From Deltaproteobacteria bacterium (GTDB taxonomy: Bacteria; Myxococcota_A; UBA9160; UBA6930): DNA of 40,213 nucleotides. The notes beneath the pieces were generated by a model. The model did no database searches and was not told the origin of the DNA. It saw only the letters and a program-made list of their open reading frames with translations. This document shows positions 19,681-27,947 of this stretch, piece by piece. The stretch lies in NCBI GenBank assembly GCA_029261795.1, contig JAJDAP010000009.1, positions 1-40,213 of the forward strand, written 5' to 3'. A program made the position numbers and the translations under genes. Numbering within the stretch: the stretch's first letter is position 1; each line of letters begins with the position of its first letter.

Positions 19681-19763
19681 GAGCGGGGACGGACTCCTCA
19701 AGTTTCAAGATTGCAAGTTTGAAAAACTTGCAATCTTGAAACTTGAGGAGTCCGTCCCCGCTC
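19681..19763. repeat. Perfect 83-bp palindrome (40-bp arms, GAA loop), dispersed repeat copy 1
   Basis: The arms at 19681-19720 and 19724-19763 are exact reverse complements, with 19721-19723 (GAA) as the loop. Each arm starts from the outside with GAGCGGGGACGGACTCC and has an AT-rich inner part with two CAAGTTT units. On the minus strand the outer end reads TGAGCGGGG, so it supplies two bases of the dnaA stop codon. A related element begins at 40169. It probably acts as a bidirectional transcription barrier between convergent genes, and it resembles REP/MITE-type elements. There is no U-tract of the intrinsic-terminator type. Confidence 0.93.
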
Positions 19764-21240
19764 AGTCTCGGCCGAGGCGCACGACGAGTTCTTCGACCTG
19801 GTAGCGGAGCGGTGCGCGTTCGAGGATTTCGCGTTCGACCTTGTCGATGGCGTTGGAGACGGCCGGATGGTTCCGGCCCAGCTGGCGGCCGATCTCCGAG
19901 AAGCTGGCGTCGGTGTAGCGATGGCACAGGTACATGGCGAGTTGGCGCGGAACCAGTACCCCGCGGGCACGCGACTGCGAGCGCAGCATTCCTTCGTCGA
20001 CCCCGAAGAAGCCGCAAACGCACTCGATCACGTCCTGGACGCTGAGCCGGCCAGTGGACGGCGCCACGATCTTGCGGAGTGCGGCATCCGTGAGTTGGCG
20101 GTCGATCCGCTTTCCGAGCAGGCTGGCGCTGGCGACGACCTGGATCAGGGCGCCTTCGAGATCGCGGACGCTGCCGCGAACTGCGTTCACCAGCAACTCC
20201 AGGCAATCCTCGGGGATCCGGATACCACCCCGCGCAGCCTTGATGCGGAGGATCTCACGTCGTAGTTCTGCATCTGGCGCGACCAGATCGGCGACCAGAC
20301 CGCCGGTCATCTGCGAGACCAGCCGCCGGTCGAGCTTCGGGATCTCCCGCGGCAGCCGGTCCGCCGTCAGCACGATCCGGCCACCGGCCATCTGCAGGTG
20401 CTCCATCGTGTGGAACAACTCCAATTGGGTGGCGGCCTTGCCCTGGAGGAACTGAACGTCCTCGATCACGAGCAATCGGCACTCGTTGCGAAAGCGCCGT
20501 CGGAAGCCCGGCGTTTCCTGCTTGCGGATCGAGTGGGTGAGCTGACTGGTGAATGCCTCGGCGGAACAGTAGACGGTGCGGCCATTGCCGCGACGCCGCG
20601 CTTCGCTCACCAGCGCCCGGGCAAGGTGGCTCTTCCCGGTTCCGGTACTGCCAACCAGGTAGAGCGGATTGGCCGTCGCGTGGCGCCCCTCGGCAACTGC
20701 CAACGAGGCTTCCCGCGCCAGGGCGTTCGACGAGCCCACCACGAAAGTGTCGAAGGTGGCCGGTAGCGCGAGCTGAGCGGGCGCCCCGTCCGCGGGCGGC
20801 TGCGCGCGCTCGGGGGCGACACGCAGCGGCGCGCGGAACGGCATCGGTTCCGCTGGCACGTCGTTCGGCGGCCGCTCGCACGCCGCTACAGCCAGCGGTT
20901 TCGGCCTCGAGCCGGTTTCCTGCGGCGCCTTGGCTTCGACTCGAGACTGCGGCTTCTCCGGACCGGGCTCGCTCGAGGTTTCGCCTTCGAGATCGAGCCG
21001 CACCTGAACCTGCTGCCCGAGCGTCTCGGCGGCGAGCTGCTGGATGCGCGCAAGGAAGCGCGCCCGCACGCGCTCCTTGTGAAAGGGGTTGGGTGCGATC
21101 AGTTGGAGGTGAGGGACTCCCGATGCGGCCACACGCTCGTGGACCGATAGGGGGAGGATCCAAGCCTCGATAGCGAAGTCGGGCATCTCAGTGCGGAGGC
21201 GGCCAAGAACGCCGTCCCACACCGGGGGGGAGGGATGCAT
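19762..21240 (-). CDS. dnaA: Divergent chromosomal replication initiator protein DnaA
   Basis: A 492-residue DnaA. Domain I is at about 1-85, a proline-rich linker follows to 160, the AAA+ core spans about 160-390, and the DNA-binding domain 395-492. Walker A is GSTGTGKS (197-204) and Walker B LLVIED (256-261), against the usual IDD. The box VII arginine finger (E. coli R285, in RLxSRF) aligns with Q310 in RRLVSQM. The signature reads IGRQLGRNHPAV in place of IGxxFGGRDHTTV, one residue shorter and with D, T, T changed. I chose the ATG at 21240, which places domain I's Trp at residue 8; tandem GTGs at 21258 and 21255 are alternatives. No dnaN or gyrB lies nearby. It may be the main initiator of a divergent lineage or a paralogue. 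Confidence 0.87.
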   Translation of the reverse strand: MHPSPPVWDGVLGRLRTEMPDFAIEAWILPLSVHERVAASGVPHLQLIAPNPFHKERVRARFLARIQQLAAETLGQQVQVRLDLEGETSSEPGPEKPQSRVEAKAPQETGSRPKPLAVAACERPPNDVPAEPMPFRAPLRVAPERAQPPADGAPAQLALPATFDTFVVGSSNALAREASLAVAEGRHATANPLYLVGSTGTGKSHLARALVSEARRRGNGRTVYCSAEAFTSQLTHSIRKQETPGFRRRFRNECRLLVIEDVQFLQGKAATQLELFHTMEHLQMAGGRIVLTADRLPREIPKLDRRLVSQMTGGLVADLVAPDAELRREILRIKAARGGIRIPEDCLELLVNAVRGSVRDLEGALIQVVASASLLGKRIDRQLTDAALRKIVAPSTGRLSVQDVIECVCGFFGVDEGMLRSQSRARGVLVPRQLAMYLCHRYTDASFSEIGRQLGRNHPAVSNAIDKVEREILERAPLRYQVEELVVRLGRD

Positions 21241-21634
21241 CGTCTTCCGGGACACCACGTTGGAACGCGGTTTTGGGGGATTTTGGGGGGATTACGCCCG
21301 ATTCGCGCGGTTCAGCTACCTCGGGCCGGCGGAGTAGAGCATGAAGCCCCGCGCTTCGCAATCGAATCCGGCCGCGATCAGGGCGGCCAGCCTACACACG
21401 CGCGGTTCAAGGTCTTGGACCCACACGAGCGTCGGAAACCGCTGTTTGCAACGGCGAACCCTACGTGGTTTCAAGGGGTTCCGCGGCTATTGCAAGACGT
21501 TCGAGAGCGTCACTGCGTGGTGTAGAAAGGAACTTTCGGGGATTATTCGAATCGGCAAAAAACGGTGAAAGATCGCTTCTTATGAGAAAATCCTCGAAAA
21601 TTTACAGATCGAAAAAGAACGCTGATTTCGCCCT
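21241..21634. other. Gene-free region upstream of dnaA, candidate replication origin
   Basis: This stretch separates the dnaA ATG from a LON-domain gene. Four copies of CGYGGTT lie on the plus strand at 21266, 21306, 21401 and 21464, two of them in an exact 11-bp repeat, CGCGCGGTTCA (21304 and 21399). Tandem TTTTGGGGG units lie at 21271-21290, and GGGGATTA occurs at 21287 and 21538. From 21541 to 21630 the sequence is about 63 % AT by hand count, with repeated TCGAAAA, far above its surroundings, as an unwinding element would be. No canonical TTATCCACA box is visible. An origin is a reasonable guess; a dnaA promoter region is the minimum reading. Confidence 0.4.
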
Positions 21635-22288
21635 TCAATGGATGGTTTCAGAGCTATCCGGCGCGGCCTGGGCGCGCGCGGCGAGATGGAAACTCAACAC
21701 ACCCTCCAACCTGCGCAGCCGCTCCTCGAGCGTGTCGGCTTCGAGCAGGCCCTGCTTCTCCTGCGGGGGCAGCGCGACCCCATAGGCAACGCCGTTGACG
21801 AAGGCCGCGAGATCGAGCGCGGCGAGTCGTGCAACGTCGAAGCCCTGCCCCGCCGCCGAGCCCAGCGCGATCTTCTCGAGGTGTGCGACGACCTCAGCGC
21901 GCAGTGCTTCGGCATTGGCGAGATCGCCATCCGCGTCGGCGAGTGCACGCACGCGTGCGATCCGATAGAGCCGCTCGTCGGTACGCGGCACTTCGTGCTC
22001 GAGCTGGAAACGTTCTGTGGCCCGAAGCAGGAGTTGGTAACGCCCATCGGCGAGCTGCTGGTGTTGCTCGATGAAGCCGGCACAGCCGACGCTGTAGAGG
22101 GCGGGATCTTCCGCCATGGCGGCCTCCGCATCGGGTCGGACCGCGATCATTCCGAGGATTCGTTGGCCCTCGAGCGCTGCCGCCGTCATCTGTCGGTAAC
22201 GCGGCTCGAAGATGTGAAGGGGCACGTCGCAACCCGGGAACAGCACGACGTTGCCGAGTGGGAAGATCGGAATCTCGGAAGTCGACAC
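21635..22288 (-). CDS. LON substrate-binding domain (Lon N-terminal-like, PUA-fold) protein
   Basis: A 217-residue stand-alone LON domain protein. The opening EIPIFPLGNVVLFPG and HIFEPRYRQM are the family's hallmark, followed by GCAGFIEQHQQLADGRYQLLL and a helical C-terminal part. Lon's ATPase and protease domains are absent, as is usual for this family. The function of such single-domain proteins is not settled; a substrate or adaptor role is assumed. The GTG at 22288 starts the domain directly; a longer frame would overlap the divergent metallopeptidase gene. Confidence 0.85.
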   Translation of the reverse strand: MSTSEIPIFPLGNVVLFPGCDVPLHIFEPRYRQMTAAALEGQRILGMIAVRPDAEAAMAEDPALYSVGCAGFIEQHQQLADGRYQLLLRATERFQLEHEVPRTDERLYRIARVRALADADGDLANAEALRAEVVAHLEKIALGSAAGQGFDVARLAALDLAAFVNGVAYGVALPPQEKQGLLEADTLEERLRRLEGVLSFHLAARAQAAPDSSETIH

Positions 22289-22332
22289 GCCCCGAGGGTA
22301 CTTGACGCTTCCTGGACCCGCCGCGAACCTCG

Positions 22333-22812
22333 ATGAGAACCGTGCCGCCTGCAACCCAGAAGCTTGATCGGGCAACGCGCAAACGGCTCGTCGAGCGCCT
22401 GAATCGGGATGCCACGAAGCTGGCCGCGCAGTTCGGCCTGCGCTACCGCAACATCGAAGCGGAGCGCGCCGGAGTCAAATCGCGTTACGGCGCCTGCTTC
22501 GAGGACGGCACGATCAAGATTCGACTCGTGCACGCGACCACCGGCGTGCCACTGCGATACTCGAGTCTGATCGACACGCTGTGCCACGAACTCGCCCACC
22601 TGAAGTACTGGCACCATGGCCCGCGCTTCCAGGCCTACTACAAGCGCATCCTGACCCAAGCTCGTCGGGACGGAATCTATCAGCCGAGTCGCCGTCCAAA
22701 GCCGCCGCAGAAGCCGGGCACGGCGGTACCGATGACCGCCCGGCGCGCCGCTTCAGCCGCGCTTCCGGTCGCTGGCCCCGAACAGCTGTCGCTCTTCGGA
22801 TCCAGGCGATGA
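22333..22812 (+). CDS. YgjP/SprT-like zinc metallopeptidase
   Basis: A 159-residue protein of the YgjP/WSS1/SprT-like metallopeptidase group. The zinc motif H85-E86-x-x-H89 lies in DTLCHELAHLKYWHHGPRF, with H94 or H95 as the likely third ligand. The N-terminal part has the strand pattern RYRNIEAERAGVKSRYGACFEDGTI in short blocks. The C-terminal 40 residues are basic and proline-rich. It is divergent from the LON-domain gene and ends one base before a small convergent gene. SprT-like proteins can cleave DNA-bound or crosslinked proteins; for this copy that is inference. Confidence 0.8.
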   Translation: MRTVPPATQKLDRATRKRLVERLNRDATKLAAQFGLRYRNIEAERAGVKSRYGACFEDGTIKIRLVHATTGVPLRYSSLIDTLCHELAHLKYWHHGPRFQAYYKRILTQARRDGIYQPSRRPKPPQKPGTAVPMTARRAASAALPVAGPEQLSLFGSRR

Positions 22813-22813
22813 G

Positions 22814-23017
22814 TCAGCCGTTGGTCGCGGTGTCGTACTCTTCGAGGGTGTTCGGTCCCTCGGTAACCACGACCTCGATGTCATCGACGGCGACGGCCTT
22901 GTCGATGATCTCCTTCAAGAGGCCGACCATGGAGAGTTCGTCGTACTCTGCCATCGCATCTTCGAGCGCACTCCCAGTGATGGTGAAGGAGACGTTGGTC
23001 TTGATCCTGACATCCAT
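22814..23017 (-). CDS. Small acidic hypothetical protein
   Basis: A 67-residue, strongly acidic protein predicted from an ATG at 23017 with GAGGA about 11 bases upstream. It has a beta-strand start (MDVRIKTNVSFTITG), a central helix (DELSMVGLLKEIIDKAV) and a strand (DIEVVVTEG). The frame extends upstream to 23338, but that part overlaps the divergent hydrolase gene and reads as low-quality sequence. I do not recognise the family. Confidence 0.55.
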   Translation of the reverse strand: MDVRIKTNVSFTITGSALEDAMAEYDELSMVGLLKEIIDKAVAVDDIEVVVTEGPNTLEEYDTATNG

Positions 23018-23166
23018 TTGCGGAGCGTCCTCAGGGGGTGCACGGGAGACATGGGTTTCTGCGGACGGGAGAAGAGCGGTTGCGCGACCAGACGTCCTCG
23101 TCTGATCGTGTAACTCCCCGTAATCACAGAAGAAATTCGGTTCGAAGGAGGCAAAGGATACCCTAC

Positions 23167-23182
23167 GGCCCCTCAAAGGGCC
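23167..23182. other. Short GC hairpin in the divergent intergenic region
   Basis: GGCCC (23167-23171) and GGGCC (23178-23182) close a 6-base loop in the 265-base gap between the small acidic gene and the papain-fold gene. The gap has no other clear feature. A leader or regulatory role is possible but unsupported. Confidence 0.25.
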
Positions 23183-23282
23183 AAGGAAAATCACGCCTTT
23201 CTGACGACTTAGCGCGCGCGACGAACATTGGGGCTGTTCCGCGACATCCAAGCGACCGAGAACCCTTGCAGAGGTTACGCAC

Positions 23283-24197
23283 TTGAGCATTCGTGGCTGG
23301 ATCACGAGCCGGATCCTGGATTGGCTCTCACAGCCCATGCCGCACTACGAGCGCCGCGTGTGGAACGACCCGCGTTCACTCGAGCGGCACGTTCAGAAGG
23401 CCGACATCCTGCTCGTCGACGGCGATACGCGGGTCGCGCAGATCATCCAGTACCTGAGCAAGAGCTGCTGGTCTCACGCCGCGCTCTATATCGGCGACGA
23501 ACTCGTACGCCGTGGCGGGCCGGCGGCGGAAGCCGCGATCGCAGCCTATGGCGAGGAGGGGGCTCGTCATCTGATGATCGAGGCGTTGCCCGACGGTGTG
23601 GTTGCGACACCGATTACCAAGTACATCGACTTCAACATCCGGCTCGTGCGCCCGCACCGGCTTCGGCCGGAACACCAGAAACAGATTCTCGCCGACGCGA
23701 TCGGTTCCCTGGGCCTCGCCTACGATGTCGAGAACATTCTCGACCTGGCGCGCTACCTGATTCCGGTCAAGATCGTGCCCGATCGCTTCCGTCGCACGGC
23801 GCTGCACTTCGGGAGTACCGAAACCACCGAAGTGATCTGCTCGAGTCTGCTCGGGCGCATCTTCCATCGCGTGCGCTTCCCGATCCTGCCGGCCATCGAT
23901 CATCCCGATGGCTTCGACGCACCCAGCCCCTCGCGGCGCCCGGGAATCCTGCGCCGAATCTTCGGCTACGAGAGCGGCAGCTACACGGGCTTCTTCCGCA
24001 TGCGGCATCCGAGCTTGTTGACGCCGCGTGATTTCGACCTCTCGCCATACTTCGAGGTCGTGAAGTTCAACGTGATTGCCGACGGTGGCTTCGACTATCA
24101 GAAGATCCAGTGGACCGAACTCGATGATGAGCCGGTTCCTCGAGGTGACGACCGCAGCTTGTCGGCTCGAACGTTAGAGCTCGAAGACGAGCTCTAA
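23283..24197 (+). CDS. YiiX/YebB-like permuted NlpC/P60 (papain-fold) hydrolase
   Basis: A 304-residue protein. The circularly permuted papain fold shows the conserved histidine first, H65 in CWSHAALYIGD, then E100 in MIEAL, and the nucleophile C186 in TTEVICSSLLGRIF. The family may cleave lipid-linked amides or peptides. No signal peptide is evident, though two amphipathic segments at the start may touch a membrane. The start is TTG at 23283 with GAGG 8 bases upstream. Its stop overlaps that of the convergent kinase-like gene inside a perfect hairpin. A secreted paralogue lies at 25377-26828. Confidence 0.8.
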   Translation: MSIRGWITSRILDWLSQPMPHYERRVWNDPRSLERHVQKADILLVDGDTRVAQIIQYLSKSCWSHAALYIGDELVRRGGPAAEAAIAAYGEEGARHLMIEALPDGVVATPITKYIDFNIRLVRPHRLRPEHQKQILADAIGSLGLAYDVENILDLARYLIPVKIVPDRFRRTALHFGSTETTEVICSSLLGRIFHRVRFPILPAIDHPDGFDAPSPSRRPGILRRIFGYESGSYTGFFRMRHPSLLTPRDFDLSPYFEVVKFNVIADGGFDYQKIQWTELDDEPVPRGDDRSLSARTLELEDEL

Positions 24198-24207
24198 CGT
24201 TCGAGCC
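24164..24207. terminator. Perfect 20-bp hairpin across two convergent stop codons
   Basis: The arms 24164-24183 and 24188-24207 are exact reverse complements around an AAGA loop. The structure encodes the last residues of both convergent genes and contains both stop codons. It should end transcription in both directions, though no U-tract follows in either direction. Confidence 0.75.
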
Positions 24208-25243
24208 AGCCGGCGTCCGGCTCACGAATCCACTCGATGCCCCGTTCGAGCACGCGAAGCCCGGCCTCATCGCTTTCGACCGCGGCGACCCGCGCTGCGC
24301 CGATCGTGCGTCGCAGCAGTTCGAGCCCGGCATACCGGGCCACGTCGCGCGCGTTCGGCTCCCCGTCGCCGACGAACGCCGATCGATAGGAAGCCCACGC
24401 GGCGCTGACAGGGGCCTGCGCCGTCGCGCCCTCACCGCGCGCGATGGCCGGAAGCGCCAGGTGTGCAAGGAGTGTCCCGCAGTCGAAGGCCGGGTCTCCC
24501 ACATGGGCGATCTCTGCGTCGAGGAGTTTCGGTCCGCTAGCGCTCAACAGGATGTTGCTGGCCTGGACGTCCGCGTGGACGAGTGCGCCGGACGGCGTGA
24601 GGTACCGCGCGTAGGCCTGGGCCGCGATTTCACCAAGCGCGCCGTCCGCACGAACCTGTGCAGCGCGCCGCGCCGTTTCCTCTGGGCAGGGGAATTCCTC
24701 TTGATAGGGAAGCGCGAAGATGTGGTCGCCGTGCAGGCGTTGCATGGCATCGTTCTGGAACTCGCCGCTTAGCGCGGCATCGCCCGCGGTCGCGCTGTGG
24801 ACGCGGGCGAGGAACGCGGCGAGTTCGCAGACGGGCCCTGTGACGTCGGCGATGCGCGCGAGGGCGGCATCGAGCCGCTCGGCGGCGCCAAGATCTTCCA
24901 TGATCAAGACCCGGTTCTCGCGATCGAAGTGCTCGAACCTGGGACAGATGTTTCCGGTGTCGTGGGGCCAGGCGAGTTCGAACCAGCGCACCTCGAACGC
25001 CAACCGCTCGGTGGGTGCCTCGTACTCGGGAAACTTCTCGAGCGCTGCCCTGGCTTGTTTGACGATCAGCGAACGCGTTTCTCGACCGCGAATCGTGGCC
25101 CTTCTCACCCAGTTGATGTTTCCGTCCCCGGCGATCTCGACGGAGATCTCTTCCTGCTTGCTGGCCAGGCCGAGCGAGCGCAGGTAGTCGGGAAGTTGCT
25201 CATCGGAGAGATGGAGTTGCGGGCGCACGAAAAGGCACCTCAT
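24194..25243 (-). CDS. Kinase-fold (APH/methylthioribose-kinase-like) phosphotransferase
   Basis: A 349-residue protein of the aminoglycoside phosphotransferase/choline kinase superfamily, closest in motif form to methylthioribose kinases. The ATP-site lysine is K62 (SLIVKQA). The catalytic loop is H223-A-D225-VQAS-N230, and the metal motif D242-A-E244 in LLDAEIAHVGDPAFD. The substrate is not defined: methylthioribose kinase would normally have HGD and DPE. It lies between two YiiX-like hydrolase genes, convergent with one and downstream of the other. No methionine-salvage genes are in view, so I leave the symbol blank. Confidence 0.78.
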   Translation of the reverse strand: MRCLFVRPQLHLSDEQLPDYLRSLGLASKQEEISVEIAGDGNINWVRRATIRGRETRSLIVKQARAALEKFPEYEAPTERLAFEVRWFELAWPHDTGNICPRFEHFDRENRVLIMEDLGAAERLDAALARIADVTGPVCELAAFLARVHSATAGDAALSGEFQNDAMQRLHGDHIFALPYQEEFPCPEETARRAAQVRADGALGEIAAQAYARYLTPSGALVHADVQASNILLSASGPKLLDAEIAHVGDPAFDCGTLLAHLALPAIARGEGATAQAPVSAAWASYRSAFVGDGEPNARDVARYAGLELLRRTIGAARVAAVESDEAGLRVLERGIEWIREPDAGWLER

Positions 25244-25336
25244 ATGCAGTTTTCAGCTCAAGTGCCTGGGTAGGATGCCGAAACGTCTCTTCAAGATCCG
25301 GGCTGATTCTGGGGGGGAGAAGTTCGGAAGATGGTG

Positions 25337-25360
25337 CCTCGGGAGCTTCGGCTCCCGGGG
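25337..25360. terminator. Hairpin with UUCG tetraloop downstream of the secreted hydrolase gene
   Basis: The 10-bp stem 25337-25346 with 25351-25360 (one G-U pair) closes a TTCG loop on a C-G pair, the very stable UUCG tetraloop form. It lies 16 bases after the stop of the minus-strand gene 25377-26828. No U-tract follows, so it may stabilise the 3' end as much as terminate. Confidence 0.5.
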
Positions 25361-25376
25361 CGCTTCTGCTTTGGGC

Positions 25377-26828
25377 CTACTGTGCCGCGGGCGTCTGGGC
25401 CACCACGTGCCAGTTGGGGCGCTGCCAGCTCGAAAGGAACGCCTCCCGGGTCGACACGACCGCGTCGCCGGAGCGTTCGTTGCCATCGATGAATGCGACG
25501 AACGCGAACTGCGCGTGCGGCTCGCCGTCTTCTTCCGCGAAGCGCCGCGCGATCTCGTTGGCGGGCAGGGCGGGCCGGCCCACGATCGAGACGAGCGGAA
25601 GCTGAAGGCCAGGCAGTTCCGGATCCGGTCGGTAGGACTTGTAGACGAGCTCGGTGCAGACGATCTCGTTGTCGGCCCGGAAGTCGAAGTTGAAATCGTA
25701 GGGCCGACCCGCATAGGAGAAGGCCCGGTCGAGCGCGCGCGCCTTGGCTGCGGCCGGTAACCGCGGCCGCAGCACGACCAATGCGTCCGAGTCCCCGGCG
25801 TGTTCGAGGCTCGTGTACAACACGCCCTCGCCGATGGCCTCGATGACGAGGGGCTCGTGCGGGTCATCGCCGAGTCGCGGTAGCGGCATCGCAGGTTGCG
25901 GCGCGTTCGCACCGAAGGCCTCGGTCCGCTGCTCGGCGGTACCGATGTAGATCGCCGCGTGGCTCCAATAGCCCGGTAGACCGACGTTCGAGAGATACCA
26001 GTCGCGCCGCGTCAACAGGATATCGCCGGGTTCCAGGTCCTGACGCAGCGCGTGAAGCTGTGCTTCGCTGATGAGGGACCTGCCCGGCCGCCATACCTTG
26101 GTGTCGCCCATGAAGTCGGCCACCCCGGTCTGCGCCGGCAGCCAGGCGCGCAGCGCGAGCTGGGCCATCACTTCGCCCGCGTTCTTGAGCGTCAGCAGCG
26201 GGCCGCGGCCGGTTCCCATCTTCCAGATCGCCTTGCGATCCTCCTCGATGCCGGCAGCGAGTTCGGACGGGGGCTCCGAAGCCGCGCCGAACGCTTCGAG
26301 GGCAGAGAAGCGCGTCGCCGCCGCGACGTTCAGGAAACGCAGCTCGAGCCGGTCATAGCTTCCGGCTTCGAGCCCGAGTTCGGGAACCGCCTCGTTCAGG
26401 ACCAGATCGAAAACGGGGTCGCGTTCGACGCGACTCAAGAACTCGAGGGCGAAGCGATACTGGGCCAGGAACGCCGAGCGCAGGGTCTGGAGTTCCTTCC
26501 CCGACTTCATTCCTCCGGCAGCCCAGGCCGCTTGCCTTTCAGCCTGGAGCGTATCGAGGGTGGCAAGCCCATCGCCGAAGACGGCCCAGGTGCGCAGCAC
26601 CGCCTCTCGTTGGTCGGCCCGGAGGACACGATCTGTCCGGGGCTTCACCGCGGGAAACAGGCCCGGCTCGGAATCCATGAACGCGATCACGCGAGAAAGC
26701 CCGCTCCGCAGGCGCGGGACGGGGTCGTTGCTCGCACTTCCCGGCTCGCCCGCGCAGGCAGTCCCGAAAACCATGGCCAGGCAGACCGATAGGGTGGTGA
26801 AGCGTCGGAACGAACTCGCGATCATCAT
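25377..26828 (-). CDS. Secreted lipoprotein with YiiX-like permuted NlpC/P60 domain
   Basis: A 483-residue envelope lipoprotein with a lipobox at C25 (VFGTAC). Residues of about 40-250 form a helical region with no family I recognise. The C-terminal half holds the permuted papain fold: H290 in GYWSHAAIYIG, E330 in LVIEAIG, and the nucleophile C391 in EIVCTELVYKSY. The same triad occurs in the non-secreted protein at 23283, so this pair of paralogues flanks the kinase-fold gene. It probably works on a lipid or peptidoglycan substrate in the periplasm or outer membrane. Confidence 0.8.
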   Translation of the reverse strand: MMIASSFRRFTTLSVCLAMVFGTACAGEPGSASNDPVPRLRSGLSRVIAFMDSEPGLFPAVKPRTDRVLRADQREAVLRTWAVFGDGLATLDTLQAERQAAWAAGGMKSGKELQTLRSAFLAQYRFALEFLSRVERDPVFDLVLNEAVPELGLEAGSYDRLELRFLNVAAATRFSALEAFGAASEPPSELAAGIEEDRKAIWKMGTGRGPLLTLKNAGEVMAQLALRAWLPAQTGVADFMGDTKVWRPGRSLISEAQLHALRQDLEPGDILLTRRDWYLSNVGLPGYWSHAAIYIGTAEQRTEAFGANAPQPAMPLPRLGDDPHEPLVIEAIGEGVLYTSLEHAGDSDALVVLRPRLPAAAKARALDRAFSYAGRPYDFNFDFRADNEIVCTELVYKSYRPDPELPGLQLPLVSIVGRPALPANEIARRFAEEDGEPHAQFAFVAFIDGNERSGDAVVSTREAFLSSWQRPNWHVVAQTPAAQ

Positions 26829-26929
26829 GGACGCATCTTCTACTTCGGCCGCTGGCCGAGCGCAACCGGCAACCCCACGCTCGTGTCTTCGATCGACACC
26901 GTTCGGTGAACGAAGTGCCTCGCGGCGCT

Positions 26930-27853
26930 CTAGTCCGCTCGTTCGTCCGGCGCCCAGAGCGCCGGGAATACGTCTGGGAAGTCGGACAAGGGCTGCCCGG
27001 TCCGGGGTTCGTGGTCATAGAGCGCGACCGGGTCGGGAATCAACTGCCCGGCGCGATGCAGGTAGCGAACGTCACGACCGGCCCAGAGCGAAGCGTGGGT
27101 TCGTCGCGGATTCACCGATGCCACGTTTCCCAGCGCTGCGTGCAGCGCGTTCCCGTGGAAGAGGATGACGTCCCCGGGCGCGTAGTCCCAGCCGAGGATG
27201 TCGTAGAAATCGCGGTGCGCTTCGATATCGGGAACCGGCGGGAGACTCATGTCGCGTACACCGCTGAAGTAGTTCCAATCGTCGTAGGCGTCGGCGCCTA
27301 GCATCGGAACATCGGTTTCGGCTCGCTCGAGGGTCGCCCGCGCCTCGCCGTCGCCCTCGGGATCTCGGCCAGCGAGCGGGCGATAGGTGATGCTCCAGCG
27401 GTGCGAGCCGCAGACGACTTCGAGGCTGGCCTCACGCGGAACCGGGTCCGGCGAAATCCACGCGCGCACCAGATCCTGCCCTTCGACGTTGTAGTAGCAG
27501 GTGTCTTGATGCCATGCCGTGGGCGAGATGGTCTCGCCCTGTGGCTTGTAGAACAACTGATCCATGTAGAAGCGCGCCGGGCTGCAGAGCGCCCTACCGA
27601 CGATCTCGGCGACCGGGGACGCTTCGATCAGGCGCCGCAGCGCCGGGGTGCGCGCAGCCGGAAACTGATCGACGCGAAGGTCGACGCCCGCATAGCCGGA
27701 GAGCATGTCGGGCGCTTCGATGGCGGCATCGAGACCCTCACGCGCAACATCTACCCATTCCTCGGGCAGCACACCTCGCAGCAGGACCGCGCCATCGCGG
27801 TGGAACTCCTCGATCTCCTGCGAGGTCACGGGTCTCGTCGGTCTGGCTCCCAT
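26930..27853 (-). CDS. Phytanoyl-CoA dioxygenase (PhyH) family protein
   Basis: A 307-residue Fe(II)/2-oxoglutarate-dependent oxygenase. The iron motif H115-x-D117 is in AWHQDTCYY, the distal histidine is probably H238 in FHGNALHAALGN, and the 2-oxoglutarate arginine is R250 or R251 in NPRRTHASLW. Family members hydroxylate phytanoyl-CoA, ectoine or various small molecules; nothing in the neighbourhood fixes the substrate. It may share a transcript with the lipoprotein gene 101 bases downstream. Confidence 0.85.
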   Translation of the reverse strand: MGARPTRPVTSQEIEEFHRDGAVLLRGVLPEEWVDVAREGLDAAIEAPDMLSGYAGVDLRVDQFPAARTPALRRLIEASPVAEIVGRALCSPARFYMDQLFYKPQGETISPTAWHQDTCYYNVEGQDLVRAWISPDPVPREASLEVVCGSHRWSITYRPLAGRDPEGDGEARATLERAETDVPMLGADAYDDWNYFSGVRDMSLPPVPDIEAHRDFYDILGWDYAPGDVILFHGNALHAALGNVASVNPRRTHASLWAGRDVRYLHRAGQLIPDPVALYDHEPRTGQPLSDFPDVFPALWAPDERAD

Positions 27854-27947
27854 CGCGTGAAGGTACCACCGCCGCGCGGCTCGAGCGCGGTCACGTTGTG
27901 CGATCCCGTCAAGGTACGGCTCGTGAAGCGAACGGCCTCGTTGCGCC

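Noticed and set aside
19681..19763. The palindrome as a simple intrinsic terminator
   Set aside because: The stem is far longer than needed, it has no U-tract, and a related copy occurs elsewhere, which fits a dispersed repeat better.
21241..21634. Canonical DnaA boxes (TTATCCACA) upstream of dnaA
   Set aside because: None seen on either strand, allowing one mismatch by eye; only the CGYGGTT repeats stand out.
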